From: an uncultured Pseudomonadota bacterium
GTDB lineage: Bacteria; Pseudomonadota; Alphaproteobacteria; Rs-D84
Assembly: GCA_902793005.1 (NCBI GenBank)
Contig: CADBBQ010000007.1
Span: 1-37,494, forward strand
Direction of reading: 5' to 3'
Length of the DNA stretch: 37,494 nucleotides
Below the pieces are notes generated by a model, which worked only from the letters and a program-made list of their open reading frames with translations, did no database searches and had not been told where the DNA came from. Made by a program: the position numbers and the translations under genes. Of the stretch, positions 25,500 through 34,336 are shown one piece after another; within the stretch, counting starts at the first letter, position 1; the number at the start of each line of letters is the position of its first letter.

Positions 25500-27209
25500 A
25501 TGAATTTATATAAATATGTATCAGATGCCATAAACGAAAAACTGGGATTTAACGCAAACTTGGAAACGCCGCGCAATCGTGATTTTGGCGACTTTTCAAC
25601 AAATGCCGCATTGGTCGGCGCAAAGATTGCTCACAAAAATCCACGTGAATTAGCGGGCGAAATATTGCCAAAAATCCAAGAATTGGACTTTGTGGCATCG
25701 GCCGACATCGCAGGTCCTGGTTTTATCAATATAAAAATCAAAGATGATTTTATATTAAAAAACGCAACCGCACCACATCCATACAAAAACGACAAGCCAT
25801 TGGTTATCGATATGGATTACGGCGCGTATAATGTTGCAAAATCTTTGCACATTGGACATTTGCGCACATCTATTGTTGGTGATACATTAAACAGAATATT
25901 TCGCTTTATGGGCCACAAAACGATTTCTTATAATCATATGGGCGATTGGGGGCGTTCGATGGGGATGGTTATTGCGTGGATAAAACGTATTCACCCAGAT
26001 TGGCCATTTTTCCAAGACAATTTTGACCCGGCCCAGGATTTATCCAAATACACATTTGACGCGGCTGAATTAAATACATTTTATCCGGCCGCATCTGCAT
26101 TGGCAAAACAAGATGAAAAATTTATGGACGAGGTTCATTTAATCACGGCAGAATTGCAAAGGGGACACCCAGGATACAACGCATTGTATAATATATTTAT
26201 GCCAATATCGTTAAAATCAATGCACGACACAATTGAAAAATTAAATATTTTGTCGTTTGACAATGATTTAGGCGAAAAAAATGCAGCACTTTATGTAAAA
26301 GATGTCGAAAAGATTTTGCGTGAAAAAAATCTGTTGCAAGAAAGCGACGGCGCCGAAATAATCGTCGTAAAAAAAGACACAGACACCGCGCCAATGCCGC
26401 CAATGATGTTCTATAACTCTCGCGGTGCAACAACATACGACGCAACCGATATAGCGGCCGTATTTTATCGCAAGTTAACAGATAACCCGAACAAAATAAT
26501 ATATCTTACTGATTCAAGGCAATCTTTACACTTTGAGCAATTGTTTCGCGTATCCGAACTTGCCGGCCTTTTTGATATAAAAAATATCGAGCATATCGGG
26601 TATGGTACCATAAATGGCGCCGACGGGAAACCATTTAAAACACGCAACGGAAATGCGGCCGACCTGGACGATATTATCCAAATTGCAATCGATGCCGTTC
26701 GCGCACGCACATCCGAAAACAACAAAGAACTGGACAACGATACAATCGAAACTATCGCGATTGCCGCATTAAAATTTAATGATTTGATGCACGATTTGCG
26801 TTCGGATTACATATTCGACCCTGATTCCGTCACCAGTTTCGAAGGTCGTACCGGTCCATATGTTTTATATACTGCGGTTCGATTAAATTCTGTTTTGGCA
26901 CGTGCAACAATCGACGCGCAATTGCACGAACACACGTTATCCACAGACGAACGCAATCTATTGCTGGCAATTATGGATTTTGATAAAACAATCCAATCTG
27001 CGTATGAAAATCGCGCCACAGATATGATTGCAAATTATGCATATAATCTGTGTCAGTTAATAAACGCATTTTATCACACCTGTCCGATATTGCGTGACGA
27101 CATAGATATTCAAACAAAACAATCCCGGCTGTATATTACCAAAATTGCCCGGGATACTTTGGTGACTACAACAAATTTAATGGGGTTAAAAATACCGACA
27201 AAAATGTAA
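25500..27209 (+). CDS. argS: Arginyl-tRNA synthetase
   Basis: 569 residues (E. coli ArgRS has 577). It charges tRNA-Arg with arginine. The N-terminal Add-1 domain reads TPRNRDFGDFSTNAAL. The class I signature VAKSLHIGHLRTSIVGD carries HIGH at residues 117-120. The KMSK position is replaced by KPFKTRNG, as usual for ArgRS (ADGKPFKTRNGNAADLDD). The C-terminal anticodon-binding DALR domain spans about 450-569, with YENRATDMIANYAYNLCQLINAFYHTCPI (in parts). It follows the kinase gene after 33 bases and ends at a strong shared terminator, so it may be the last gene of that transcript. Only weak AAGAGA precedes the ATG. Confidence 0.96.
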   Translation: MNLYKYVSDAINEKLGFNANLETPRNRDFGDFSTNAALVGAKIAHKNPRELAGEILPKIQELDFVASADIAGPGFINIKIKDDFILKNATAPHPYKNDKPLVIDMDYGAYNVAKSLHIGHLRTSIVGDTLNRIFRFMGHKTISYNHMGDWGRSMGMVIAWIKRIHPDWPFFQDNFDPAQDLSKYTFDAAELNTFYPAASALAKQDEKFMDEVHLITAELQRGHPGYNALYNIFMPISLKSMHDTIEKLNILSFDNDLGEKNAALYVKDVEKILREKNLLQESDGAEIIVVKKDTDTAPMPPMMFYNSRGATTYDATDIAAVFYRKLTDNPNKIIYLTDSRQSLHFEQLFRVSELAGLFDIKNIEHIGYGTINGADGKPFKTRNGNAADLDDIIQIAIDAVRARTSENNKELDNDTIETIAIAALKFNDLMHDLRSDYIFDPDSVTSFEGRTGPYVLYTAVRLNSVLARATIDAQLHEHTLSTDERNLLLAIMDFDKTIQSAYENRATDMIANYAYNLCQLINAFYHTCPILRDDIDIQTKQSRLYITKIARDTLVTTTNLMGLKIPTKM

Positions 27210-27233
27210 AACAAAAATCAAAAATATAAAATA

Positions 27234-27257
27234 AAAACCGCCACTTGGGCGGTTTTC
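27234..27257. terminator. Bidirectional terminator between argS and corA
   Basis: AAAACCGCC pairs with GGGCGGTTTT over the loop ACTT, with an A-run to the left and a T-run to the right. The two genes converge here: argS stops at 27209 and the corA stop is at 27258-27260. Confidence 0.85.
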
Positions 27258-28145
27258 TTAACGTAAACTCTTGGTTCTAAACCAACTTAAAAACGCAAAC
27301 CCTATCAGCAACGCCAGTATAACAACAAATATCCCGGTTGCGGCAAAAGGCGACTCTGCAAACGGCAACGCCACATTCATCCCGTAATAACCAACTATCA
27401 CCGTCGGAATCACCAATACAATGTTCCACATAGTCAGCCGATTAATATATCGGTTAGATTCCATATTTATAATACTTTCAAATGTTTCTTTGATAGATTT
27501 TAACATTTTACTATAACTTGTTACAACCTCGGTTGCCTGACCCAATTCAATTCTAACATCTTCGGATAATTCTTGTGCCTCATCAGTTTTTATAAAACCG
27601 CGCATTTTTTCCAATTTATCCAACACCGAAACATTACCTTTGATACCCGCCATATATAAAGTATAACTGTTTTCTACCTCTAACAGCGCCATCAAATCAT
27701 ATTTCGACACATTTTTCTGCAAACCTTTCTTGGTTGCCAGCACTCGCTTGTTTAATTCTTTTAAAAACCGCAAATAAGATTCCGCAATATAATACAAAAT
27801 ATTCAGTACAAAATCCTCGCGCGAGGTCTTTTCATCTTTTTTGATTTTATCTAATAAATCACACCGTTTTCTGCATACAGTAATTACACGATTTTGCGAA
27901 TAAATAATTGATAAAGGCTCGGTATGCCACAAAGTATCGTTTTCACGATTAATGATTGGAAATCGCACAATTATAACCTTGTAATCATCTTCTATTTCTA
28001 AACGCGGTTGCTCATCCGGGTCCAAAATATCGATAATATTATCTTCATCAATCTTGTATTCGGATTGCAATCTTTCAAAATCATCGTGATCGGGATTCCC
28101 AACATTCACCCAAGAAAATGTTTTTAATTTTTCGGTAACAAACAT
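27258..28145 (-). CDS. corA: CorA-family divalent metal transporter (Mg2+/Co2+)
   Basis: 295 residues. A long cytoplasmic N-terminal domain with 'LDPDEQPRLEIEDDY' and a helical stalk (about 140-240) leads to two C-terminal membrane helices. The signature GMN (residues 255-257, in YYGMNVALPF) ends the first helix and forms the selectivity loop. The second helix, then the basic tail WFRTKSLR, closes the protein. The channel works as a homopentamer in the inner membrane. AAGGAGG lies seven bases before the ATG. It has its own promoter (28198-28226), and I see no magnesium riboswitch in the ~45-base leader. Confidence 0.95.
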   Translation of the reverse strand: MFVTEKLKTFSWVNVGNPDHDDFERLQSEYKIDEDNIIDILDPDEQPRLEIEDDYKVIIVRFPIINRENDTLWHTEPLSIIYSQNRVITVCRKRCDLLDKIKKDEKTSREDFVLNILYYIAESYLRFLKELNKRVLATKKGLQKNVSKYDLMALLEVENSYTLYMAGIKGNVSVLDKLEKMRGFIKTDEAQELSEDVRIELGQATEVVTSYSKMLKSIKETFESIINMESNRYINRLTMWNIVLVIPTVIVGYYGMNVALPFAESPFAATGIFVVILALLIGFAFLSWFRTKSLR

Positions 28146-28197
28146 TTCAAAACCTCCTTGATAATACGGTTATAATTTTTTTAACAAGCGACCATAT

Positions 28198-28226
28198 ATT
28201 TTACACTAAATTTATCCAAAAATCAA
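28198..28226 (-). promoter_or_regulatory. corA promoter
   Basis: On the minus strand TTGATT (28226-28221) is followed after 17 bases by TAAAAT (28203-28198). Transcription would start near 28191. Confidence 0.55.
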
Positions 28227-28310
28227 ATAATGATACGAAAACAAACCTGTTTTTTACTCAACCACCAATTCACTAGACTATTTTACACACAGAACCCAAG
28301 GGAGTTTATT

Positions 28311-28742
28311 ATGGACGACACACCATCGGCTTTTTCAATATCTCATTATGTTTTACTGTTTATTGTTTCAACACTATGCACGGTTTCCGTGGTATGGGTT
28401 TTAATATCCGCCAACAATCGCGAGGCCGCATTACACGACAAAACCCATATATATCACAAACAATCCAACAAAACTTGTCAACGCGCCACCGCAGACGAAA
28501 TCACATCTATATGGGAAACGCGTCCACACGAAATTCCAAAAGCATACATTTTGATGGAAAACAATTACGCGCACAGAATTGTTCCTGTGCGAACAACCGG
28601 TATGTGTAATGGCAAACCATTTGTTTGCAAAATGGGCGATGTACGATCAGACTGTGACCCGTGTGCAAAAAATTCCGCTCGCAAACGCGCAATGTTCCAA
28701 CATATTTCGGACGCCATCGATCAAGAATGCGTTGATAAATAA
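28311..28742 (+). CDS. Small membrane-anchored Cys-containing protein of unknown function
   Basis: 143 residues from the ATG at 28311, with AAGGGAG seven bases before it. The frame stays open upstream to 28230, but without a ribosome site. One membrane helix (about residues 10-32, HYVLLFIVSTLCTVSVVWVL) anchors a ~110-residue soluble domain. This domain contains conserved-looking cysteines: KTCQRAT, GMCNGKPFVCKMGDVRSDCDPCAK and QECVDK (given in parts). The pairs resemble a metal- or disulfide-stabilised fold, but I do not recognise the family. It stands 82 bases before the giant secreted gene and might be expressed with it; the -10-like CTAGACT at 28273-28279 upstream resembles the one before the giant gene. 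Confidence 0.72.
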   Translation: MDDTPSAFSISHYVLLFIVSTLCTVSVVWVLISANNREAALHDKTHIYHKQSNKTCQRATADEITSIWETRPHEIPKAYILMENNYAHRIVPVRTTGMCNGKPFVCKMGDVRSDCDPCAKNSARKRAMFQHISDAIDQECVDK

Positions 28743-28800
28743 AAAAATCCTTGCGTCAAAATTTTCATTTTTGCTAGACTTTTTTCAAGAAAGGATTTTT
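28743..28800 (+). promoter_or_regulatory. Promoter of the 1732-residue gene framed by a 10-bp inverted repeat
   Basis: TTGCGT (28751-28756) is followed after 18 bases by TAGACT (28775-28780). The promoter is enclosed by a perfect inverted repeat, AAAAATCCTT at 28743-28752 and AAGGATTTTT at 28791-28800. The repeat could be an operator or, in a read-through transcript, a long-loop hairpin. Confidence 0.42.
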
Positions 28801-28824
28801 GCCGAAAAAACTAGGGAGGAAATT

Positions 28825-31800
28825 ATGTTGAAACACTTACGTTTGTTTGCTGCTTTTGTATTTGCCGCGATTTGTTCTGGTGCAAGCGCGTTGCAACCAA
28901 CGGTTCGTGCCGGCTCTATCAGTATGAGTGGCGGTATCAAACCTGCATCAACGGGTGTTACATCAACCACATCAACAACACCAACGACAACGGCATCTGG
29001 CGATGTTAATGTTTCCCGGGGTTCGGCATTATCAAAATTCACACCAACCGTCGTTCCAATCAGCACCGGCAACAATAACAACAATGTTTCCTCTTCTGTA
29101 TTGGCCGAATTGCAAGAACAAATTAATGATTTGCGCAGCGCGCAACTGGGGTTGGAACAAAACCAGATAACACGTGACGATGTTGAAACAACTGTTGAAT
29201 CATCGATTAAAAATTTGGATATAACAACAACGAATCGTGATTTGAAAAACGCTTTGTCGGAAATCCGTTCTACGAACCAAGGATTATCCACATCGCTAAG
29301 CACAATTCAACAACGCGCAGACGATTTTACAAATTCATTAAACAACGACATTGATAATCGTTTAAAGGTTCGCGGCCTGATTGACGCCAACAACCAAGTA
29401 TCTTTTGCCAACAAATCTGATATTGAACCAAACGTATTGGCCCAGAAAATTGTGGCCGATACAACCGCAACACAAACATTGGCAAATAAAATCCAACCAA
29501 AAGAAAACGAAATTCGCGAAATCATCACTGACGAATTAACCGATGTGGGCGTTTTGAAAAACGGCGCATTGGATGTCGAAAAGAAAGGCCAAGTCCAAGT
29601 CACCGAAGCAACCGTAACAAACGCATTGCGCAATTCACAAAACTTTAAAAATATGGTTTCCGAAGAGGTCGCAACCAAGGGTTATGTCACCGAAACCGCA
29701 TTAAACAGTCGTGATTTTGTCACAAACGCGGCATTAAATTCGAAAAAGTTTGTCACATCCGATTCGGACACTATTCGTAATTTGGCAACCAAAGAAGACA
29801 TTGCGCCTGCAACAATCGCGGCGGCCATCGCCGACAGTGCGGCTGCAACCGCGGCATTAACTGGCAAAGTAGGCACCGACGAAGCGGCCGTTAATCGTTT
29901 AATATTACAAGGTTTAAAAGATAAAGACATTTTAACAAACGGTGGCGAATTAAATGTGGCAAAAACATCTGATATTACCGCTGAAAAAATTGCTGAAAAA
30001 ATTGCAAACAGTGCAAACGCAAAACAAACATTAAATGGACAAATTGGGCCAAACGCAACCGAGGTTGATAACCTTATCAGCACAAAATTAAAATCCAAGG
30101 GTATTTTAAGCAATGACGCCAACGAAACATTGCAATTGGCAACAAAAAACGAAGTTTCTGCCCTGGACAGCAAATTCGCATTAAAAGGCGAGGTTGGCAC
30201 GGACGAGGCCGCGGTCAAAGCACTTATCAAATCCGATTTGCAAAAACGCGGCGTTATTGACGACAAAGAAAACCTGGCCATCGCGACGGACTCGGAGGTT
30301 TCCTCGTTGTCTGGAACGGTTCGTTCATTGCAAGCAACCGTTGACGGTGATGTAAACACATCGGGCAGTTTGCTTTACAGAATTAAAAATAATTCAGAAA
30401 TTCGCGCTGCGTTAAAAGGTGTCGATGGTAAAGACGGAACAAGTTATAAATTAAAGGGTACTGTTGCAAATTATGCGTCATTACCAAAAACAAACAATAC
30501 CGAAGGTGACGGTTGGTTTACCAAGGATTCTGGATTGTTATATGTATACAATTGCGATTCATCCGGTCAAAATTGTGGATACCCCAGCATAAATAACGGT
30601 ATGGACATCAAAGGCGAAAAGGGCGAATCCGCATGGTATGCATACTGCACAGAAATTGACAGAAACGGCAAAACCAATTTGGAAAAAATCATTACACCTT
30701 TGTATTCAACGGTGACGTCTTGTGATAAATTCACATCCGCGCAATATAACGCGATTATGGGTGGCGCGCGCGCATACTGTTTATCATTGGCAAATGATGG
30801 GGCAAACCTGGATTTATCAACCGGCATAGGTAAAAAATTATCAACCGTTTTGGGCAGCACCCAAATGTCTAATTTCAAACGCGCATCTGATGTTCAATCC
30901 AGAATTAAAATGACCGGATTTAAAGATGTCGACAGCAGTAAAAATTTTGTCGAGGCTTGTGAAGAAAAATACAATGAAATTATGTCTGGTAATGATGGCG
31001 AGGACGCAAAATCCGCAGAACAGGTTTATTGCGAGGCACAGGCAGAAAATTATCCATCCGGCACAACAAACCTGACATTAATTAAACAATTATACACCAG
31101 CGTTTCATCTTGTGCGGATTTCACACCAGAAATGTATAACGCAATTATGGGTGGCGCCAAAGCATACTGTTTGTCATTGGCACAAAACCCAACAAAACTG
31201 GTTGCAACAACCGGCATAGGATTAAAATTGGAACAAGCGCTGGGCAAGGGCGTTGTGTCTAATTTGAAAACCAGCAAAGTTGCCACCAAGGTATCTGTGA
31301 ACGGCACGGAAAAGAACTTCGTTTTGGCCTGTGAAGAAAAATACAATGAAATTATGTCCGGTGCCGATGGCAAAGGCTATACATTAAAAGGAACGGTTCC
31401 AACATACGGTGATTTACCAGCATCTAATAATACCGAGGGTGATGGTTGGTATGTAAAATCGAACGGTATGTTATATGTGTACAGATGTGATGACAACGGA
31501 GCAAACTGTGGTTATCCAACCGAAGACAAAGGTATTCCAATGAAGGGCGAGCCGGGTGACAATGGTGAAACGGCGTGGCACGCATACTGTATGGAAACGG
31601 ACAGCAACGGCGTATCGAACCTGACCAAGATAATCACGCCATTGTATTCAACGGTAACAGATTGTGATAAATTCACCAGTTCGCAATACAACGCGATAAT
31701 GGGTGGCGCAAAAGCATACTGCTTGTCGTTGGTGCAAAAAATCGATACTATCGATTTAAACGAAGGTATTGGTAAACGTTTGGCAAAAACATTTACTACG

Positions 31801-34023
31801 GAAAAAATCCAAAGTTTAAAGAGTGCCGACGGCATCCAAAACAAATTAAAAATCAAAACATTTGGTACCAGCAAGAATTTGAATTTCATTGACGCTTGCG
31901 AAGAAAAATACAATGAAATTATGGCCGGCGAAGACGGTGAAGACGCAGAAAGCCCAGAACTTGCCTATTGTAAAGCACCTGCGGCGAACTATACTGACGG
32001 CACAACAAACCTGACTTTGGCACGTAAATTGTTCAACAATTCAAGTCTTGAATGTTCCGACTTTACCGCAGCAATGTATGCGAAAATGATTGGTGGTGCG
32101 GATGCATTCTGCGCAGACTTAACGGCAACATTTAACAAGGTTGATTTAACCAAGGGTGCTGGGTTAAAAATTGCAAAAGTATATGCGTCACAAAAAGGCG
32201 TCGATTTATCCGTGGCAAAAGACGCATTAACGACATTGAAAAATAAAACACCTGCGGCGCGTTTGGCAGATACAAACTTCTCGATATTACAAGCCTGCCG
32301 CGACAACTATAATTCAATTATGTCGGGTGAAGACGCGGAAAGTCCAGAACTTGCCTATTGTAAAGCACCTGCGGCAAACTATACCGACGGCACAACAAAC
32401 CTGATTTTGGCACGTAAATTGTTCAACAATTCAACTCTTGAATGTTCCGAATTTACCGCGGCAATGTATGCGAAAATGATTGGTGGTGCGGACGCATTCT
32501 GCGCAGATTTAACGGCAACATTTAATAAAGTTGATTTAACCAAGGGTGCCGGGTTAAAAATTGCGAAAGTATATGCATCGCAAAAAGGCGTCGATTTATC
32601 CGCGGCAAAAACTGCATTAACAACATTGCAAAACAAAACACCTGCGGCGCGTTTGGCGGATACCAACTTCTCGATATTACAGGCCTGCCGCGACAACTAT
32701 AATTCAATTATGTCGGGCGAAGACGCGGAAACCGCGTGGCACGCGTACTGTGTTGCACAAAACGAAAACGATTCCACAAAAACAAACCTGACCGCAATCA
32801 TCACGCCATTGTATCCAACCGTGACCAAATGTGATCAATTCACATCCACGCAATACAATGCGATTATGGGTGGTGCATCGGCATACTGTCTGTCATTGGC
32901 CCAAGACATCAGCGCCAGCCGTTTGAGCGACTTTAATTCCGGCATTGGCAAACGTTTGAACACACAATTAAAGGCCGACAACGGACAAACAGTCGCTGAT
33001 TTAAAAGGAAAAAATTTGTCAGTGATATTAAACAACAAATTCAATGGCAGTAAAACCTTTGTCAAGGCTTGCGAAGAAAAATACAACGAAATTATGGCTG
33101 GTGCTGACGGTGCCAAAGGCGAAAACGGTGACGACGGTAAATCTGCGGCCGAAACTTGGTGCGAGGCACACCTGATGAAAAACAATATTGTAGCGGTACC
33201 TCTATCCCCGGCCAAAATGGCACGTGCATACGACAAATTATCGAAAATTTCTTCGACATATGCCGCCAAAATTACCGTAAATAAAACCGCCGGCAACGGA
33301 TACTTTACGGATATGGCGTCCTGTCTGGCCGCGGTTGCCGCCGACCCAGACCTGATGGGTGGCGAATCCGAAGCAGATGCCAAATACAACGAATTACAGG
33401 CATCTGAAATCAAAAACAACAAATTTGTCTTGGCCAACGCATTCACCGGATTAAGCAATCACCGCAGCGGTTTCCGTGATACGTACCTCAAAGGTCAAAA
33501 AGGTGATGATGGTGCCGATGGCGTAACATTTACACCGACATTTGACTCGTCAACCGGCAAAATTTCTTGGTCTTCCAGCAAATCCGGCGTATCGGCCCCG
33601 GCCGCAATGAAAGTTGCCAAAACGGATTCAGAATTGGGCACTTTGGCACTAAACGCGGTAAAAACCGGCCTGGGCGGCGATTCCAGCAGCAATTTAAGCA
33701 CCCTGATAACAAACAAAGCATCCAACGCAATTGGCTCACAGGCTGTCACGATGGACGATTTGGTAAACTACATTAATGCAGGATTGTTCAAGGTTGGATC
33801 TAATACCGTTACATTAAATACAGACTTTACAACATCTGGATTATCCAGTGGCGAAACCGCCAGTTTGCAAAAATTGTCTGGTGCCGGTAACAGCAGCGAC
33901 AACACGAAACGTATCGGAACGGTCAACGGCACATGCAACACAAATGGTGTATGCTCTGTGTCAAAAACATCTGCAACTGGATCAAAAACAGACTATAATT
34001 TAACACCTATATTAAACCCATAA
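28825..34023 (+). CDS. Giant secreted modular protein with collagen-like linkers and four-Cys repeat modules
   Basis: 1732 residues from the ATG at 28825 (GGGAGGA upstream); the frame is open back to 28579, but that part overlaps the preceding gene. The signal peptide is cut after ASA (residue 22). In order: a Thr/Ser linker after RAGSISMSGG; a coiled coil (LAELQEQINDL); a helical repeat region of ~68-residue units (about 160-520) with SDITAEKIAEKIANS, 'KGILSNDAN' and LATKNEVSALDSKF; a tail-fibre-like module (533-603, GKDGTSYKLKG then EGDGWFTKDSGLLYVY); four-Cys modules 1 and 2 (604-849); a second tail-fibre-like module (850-915); four-Cys modules 3-6 (916-1428); a divergent segment with GENGDDGKS; and a C-terminal domain (about 1563-1732). 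There is no anchor motif. It is probably an extracellular adhesin or fibre; the function is unproven. Confidence 0.85.
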   Translation: MLKHLRLFAAFVFAAICSGASALQPTVRAGSISMSGGIKPASTGVTSTTSTTPTTTASGDVNVSRGSALSKFTPTVVPISTGNNNNNVSSSVLAELQEQINDLRSAQLGLEQNQITRDDVETTVESSIKNLDITTTNRDLKNALSEIRSTNQGLSTSLSTIQQRADDFTNSLNNDIDNRLKVRGLIDANNQVSFANKSDIEPNVLAQKIVADTTATQTLANKIQPKENEIREIITDELTDVGVLKNGALDVEKKGQVQVTEATVTNALRNSQNFKNMVSEEVATKGYVTETALNSRDFVTNAALNSKKFVTSDSDTIRNLATKEDIAPATIAAAIADSAAATAALTGKVGTDEAAVNRLILQGLKDKDILTNGGELNVAKTSDITAEKIAEKIANSANAKQTLNGQIGPNATEVDNLISTKLKSKGILSNDANETLQLATKNEVSALDSKFALKGEVGTDEAAVKALIKSDLQKRGVIDDKENLAIATDSEVSSLSGTVRSLQATVDGDVNTSGSLLYRIKNNSEIRAALKGVDGKDGTSYKLKGTVANYASLPKTNNTEGDGWFTKDSGLLYVYNCDSSGQNCGYPSINNGMDIKGEKGESAWYAYCTEIDRNGKTNLEKIITPLYSTVTSCDKFTSAQYNAIMGGARAYCLSLANDGANLDLSTGIGKKLSTVLGSTQMSNFKRASDVQSRIKMTGFKDVDSSKNFVEACEEKYNEIMSGNDGEDAKSAEQVYCEAQAENYPSGTTNLTLIKQLYTSVSSCADFTPEMYNAIMGGAKAYCLSLAQNPTKLVATTGIGLKLEQALGKGVVSNLKTSKVATKVSVNGTEKNFVLACEEKYNEIMSGADGKGYTLKGTVPTYGDLPASNNTEGDGWYVKSNGMLYVYRCDDNGANCGYPTEDKGIPMKGEPGDNGETAWHAYCMETDSNGVSNLTKIITPLYSTVTDCDKFTSSQYNAIMGGAKAYCLSLVQKIDTIDLNEGIGKRLAKTFTTEKIQSLKSADGIQNKLKIKTFGTSKNLNFIDACEEKYNEIMAGEDGEDAESPELAYCKAPAANYTDGTTNLTLARKLFNNSSLECSDFTAAMYAKMIGGADAFCADLTATFNKVDLTKGAGLKIAKVYASQKGVDLSVAKDALTTLKNKTPAARLADTNFSILQACRDNYNSIMSGEDAESPELAYCKAPAANYTDGTTNLILARKLFNNSTLECSEFTAAMYAKMIGGADAFCADLTATFNKVDLTKGAGLKIAKVYASQKGVDLSAAKTALTTLQNKTPAARLADTNFSILQACRDNYNSIMSGEDAETAWHAYCVAQNENDSTKTNLTAIITPLYPTVTKCDQFTSTQYNAIMGGASAYCLSLAQDISASRLSDFNSGIGKRLNTQLKADNGQTVADLKGKNLSVILNNKFNGSKTFVKACEEKYNEIMAGADGAKGENGDDGKSAAETWCEAHLMKNNIVAVPLSPAKMARAYDKLSKISSTYAAKITVNKTAGNGYFTDMASCLAAVAADPDLMGGESEADAKYNELQASEIKNNKFVLANAFTGLSNHRSGFRDTYLKGQKGDDGADGVTFTPTFDSSTGKISWSSSKSGVSAPAAMKVAKTDSELGTLALNAVKTGLGGDSSSNLSTLITNKASNAIGSQAVTMDDLVNYINAGLFKVGSNTVTLNTDFTTSGLSSGETASLQKLSGAGNSSDNTKRIGTVNGTCNTNGVCSVSKTSATGSKTDYNLTPILNP
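30151..30393 (+). repeat. 243-bp dispersed repeat, copy in the 1732-residue gene
   Basis: Matches 37021-37263 in the second giant gene with seven differences in 243 bases by eye (about 97%). It codes for the last helical repeat and the start of the VRSLQATVDGDVNTSGSLLY segment, just before the collagen-like linker. Identity is lost abruptly after AATTAAAAATAAT. Confidence 0.9.
31951..32730 (+). repeat. Two tandem copies of a 390-bp coding repeat
   Basis: Copy one is 31951-32340 and copy two is 32341-32730, each coding for 130 residues (modules 4 and 5 of the giant protein). By eye they differ at 26 of 390 positions (about 93% identical), mostly at third codon positions. Each codes for AYCKAPAANYTDGTTNL, 'MIGGADAFCADL' and ILQACRDNYNSIMSG. 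Confidence 0.9.
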
Positions 34024-34024
34024 C

Positions 34025-34057
34025 AAAAAATCCCGGGTTAACCCGGGATTTTTTTTA
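34025..34057 (+). terminator. Rho-independent terminator of the 1732-residue gene
   Basis: AATCCCGGGTT pairs with AACCCGGGATT to form a strong, nearly loop-free palindrome followed by a run of eight T. It starts right after the TAA at 34021-34023. Confidence 0.9.
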
Positions 34058-34099
34058 TTGCTTTTTATGCAAACCTTAAATACAATACACTCAACTTGT

Positions 34100-34176
34100 C
34101 GGGGTGTAGCTCAGCCTGGTAGAGTACTTGCATGGGGTGCAAGGGGTCGCAGGTTCGATTCCTGTCACCCCGACCA
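34100..34176 (+). tRNA. tRNA-Pro (anticodon GGG)
   Basis: 77 bases with encoded CCA. The acceptor stem CGGGGTG (34100-34106) pairs with CACCCCG (34166-34172). The D arm is GCTCAGCCTGGTAGAGT. The anticodon stem CTTGC/GCAAG encloses the loop ATGGGGT, so the anticodon is GGG, reading CCC and CCU. The T arm GCAGGTTCGATTCCTGT is regular. A hairpin with AAACCGC/GCGGTTT at 34186-34202 then acts as its terminator. It lies between two giant secreted-protein genes. Confidence 0.95.
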
Positions 34177-34198
34177 AAAATTCAAACCGCGTTTTGCG

Positions 34199-34231
34199 GT
34201 TTTAATTTTTGTTTGTGCGACAATTGGAATT
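34199..34231 (+). repeat. 33-bp direct repeat, copy 1
   Basis: Identical to 34498-34530, 299 bases downstream. The shared core includes GTTTGTGCGACAATTGGAATT-type sequence starting at 34209. Copy 1 follows directly on the hairpin that ends tRNA-Pro. The stretch between the copies (34232-34497) holds no convincing gene, only the tRNA 3'-end copy, a GTTAC/GTAAC hairpin at 34304-34330 and a terminator-like hairpin. Confidence 0.85.
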
Positions 34232-34336
34232 GGTACATCGTCATTGCACCGCAATGGCTGGTTCGAAAACAAGTAGATTTGATAAGCATAGCGCAATCAA
34301 ATCGTTACGGTTTCCCCGCAGGGGGGTAACCCGAGG

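Noticed and set aside
28146-28200. Possible Mg2+ riboswitch before corA
   Set aside because: The leader of about 45 bases is too short and lacks the paired elements of an M-box.
28579-28824. 82 extra N-terminal residues of the 1732-residue protein
   Set aside because: This stretch overlaps the small membrane-protein gene, has no ribosome site and would hide the signal peptide that starts at 28825.
30421-33540. Prophage tail-fibre region
   Set aside because: The modules resemble tail fibres, but the proteins have signal peptides, and no capsid, tail, terminase or integrase genes are in the window.
34058-34276. 72-residue plus-strand frame covering the tRNA, and a 76-residue minus-strand frame at 34305-34535
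   Set aside because: The first reads through tRNA-Pro, giving the usual tRNA-derived peptide; the second runs through hairpins and repeats. Neither has a ribosome site.
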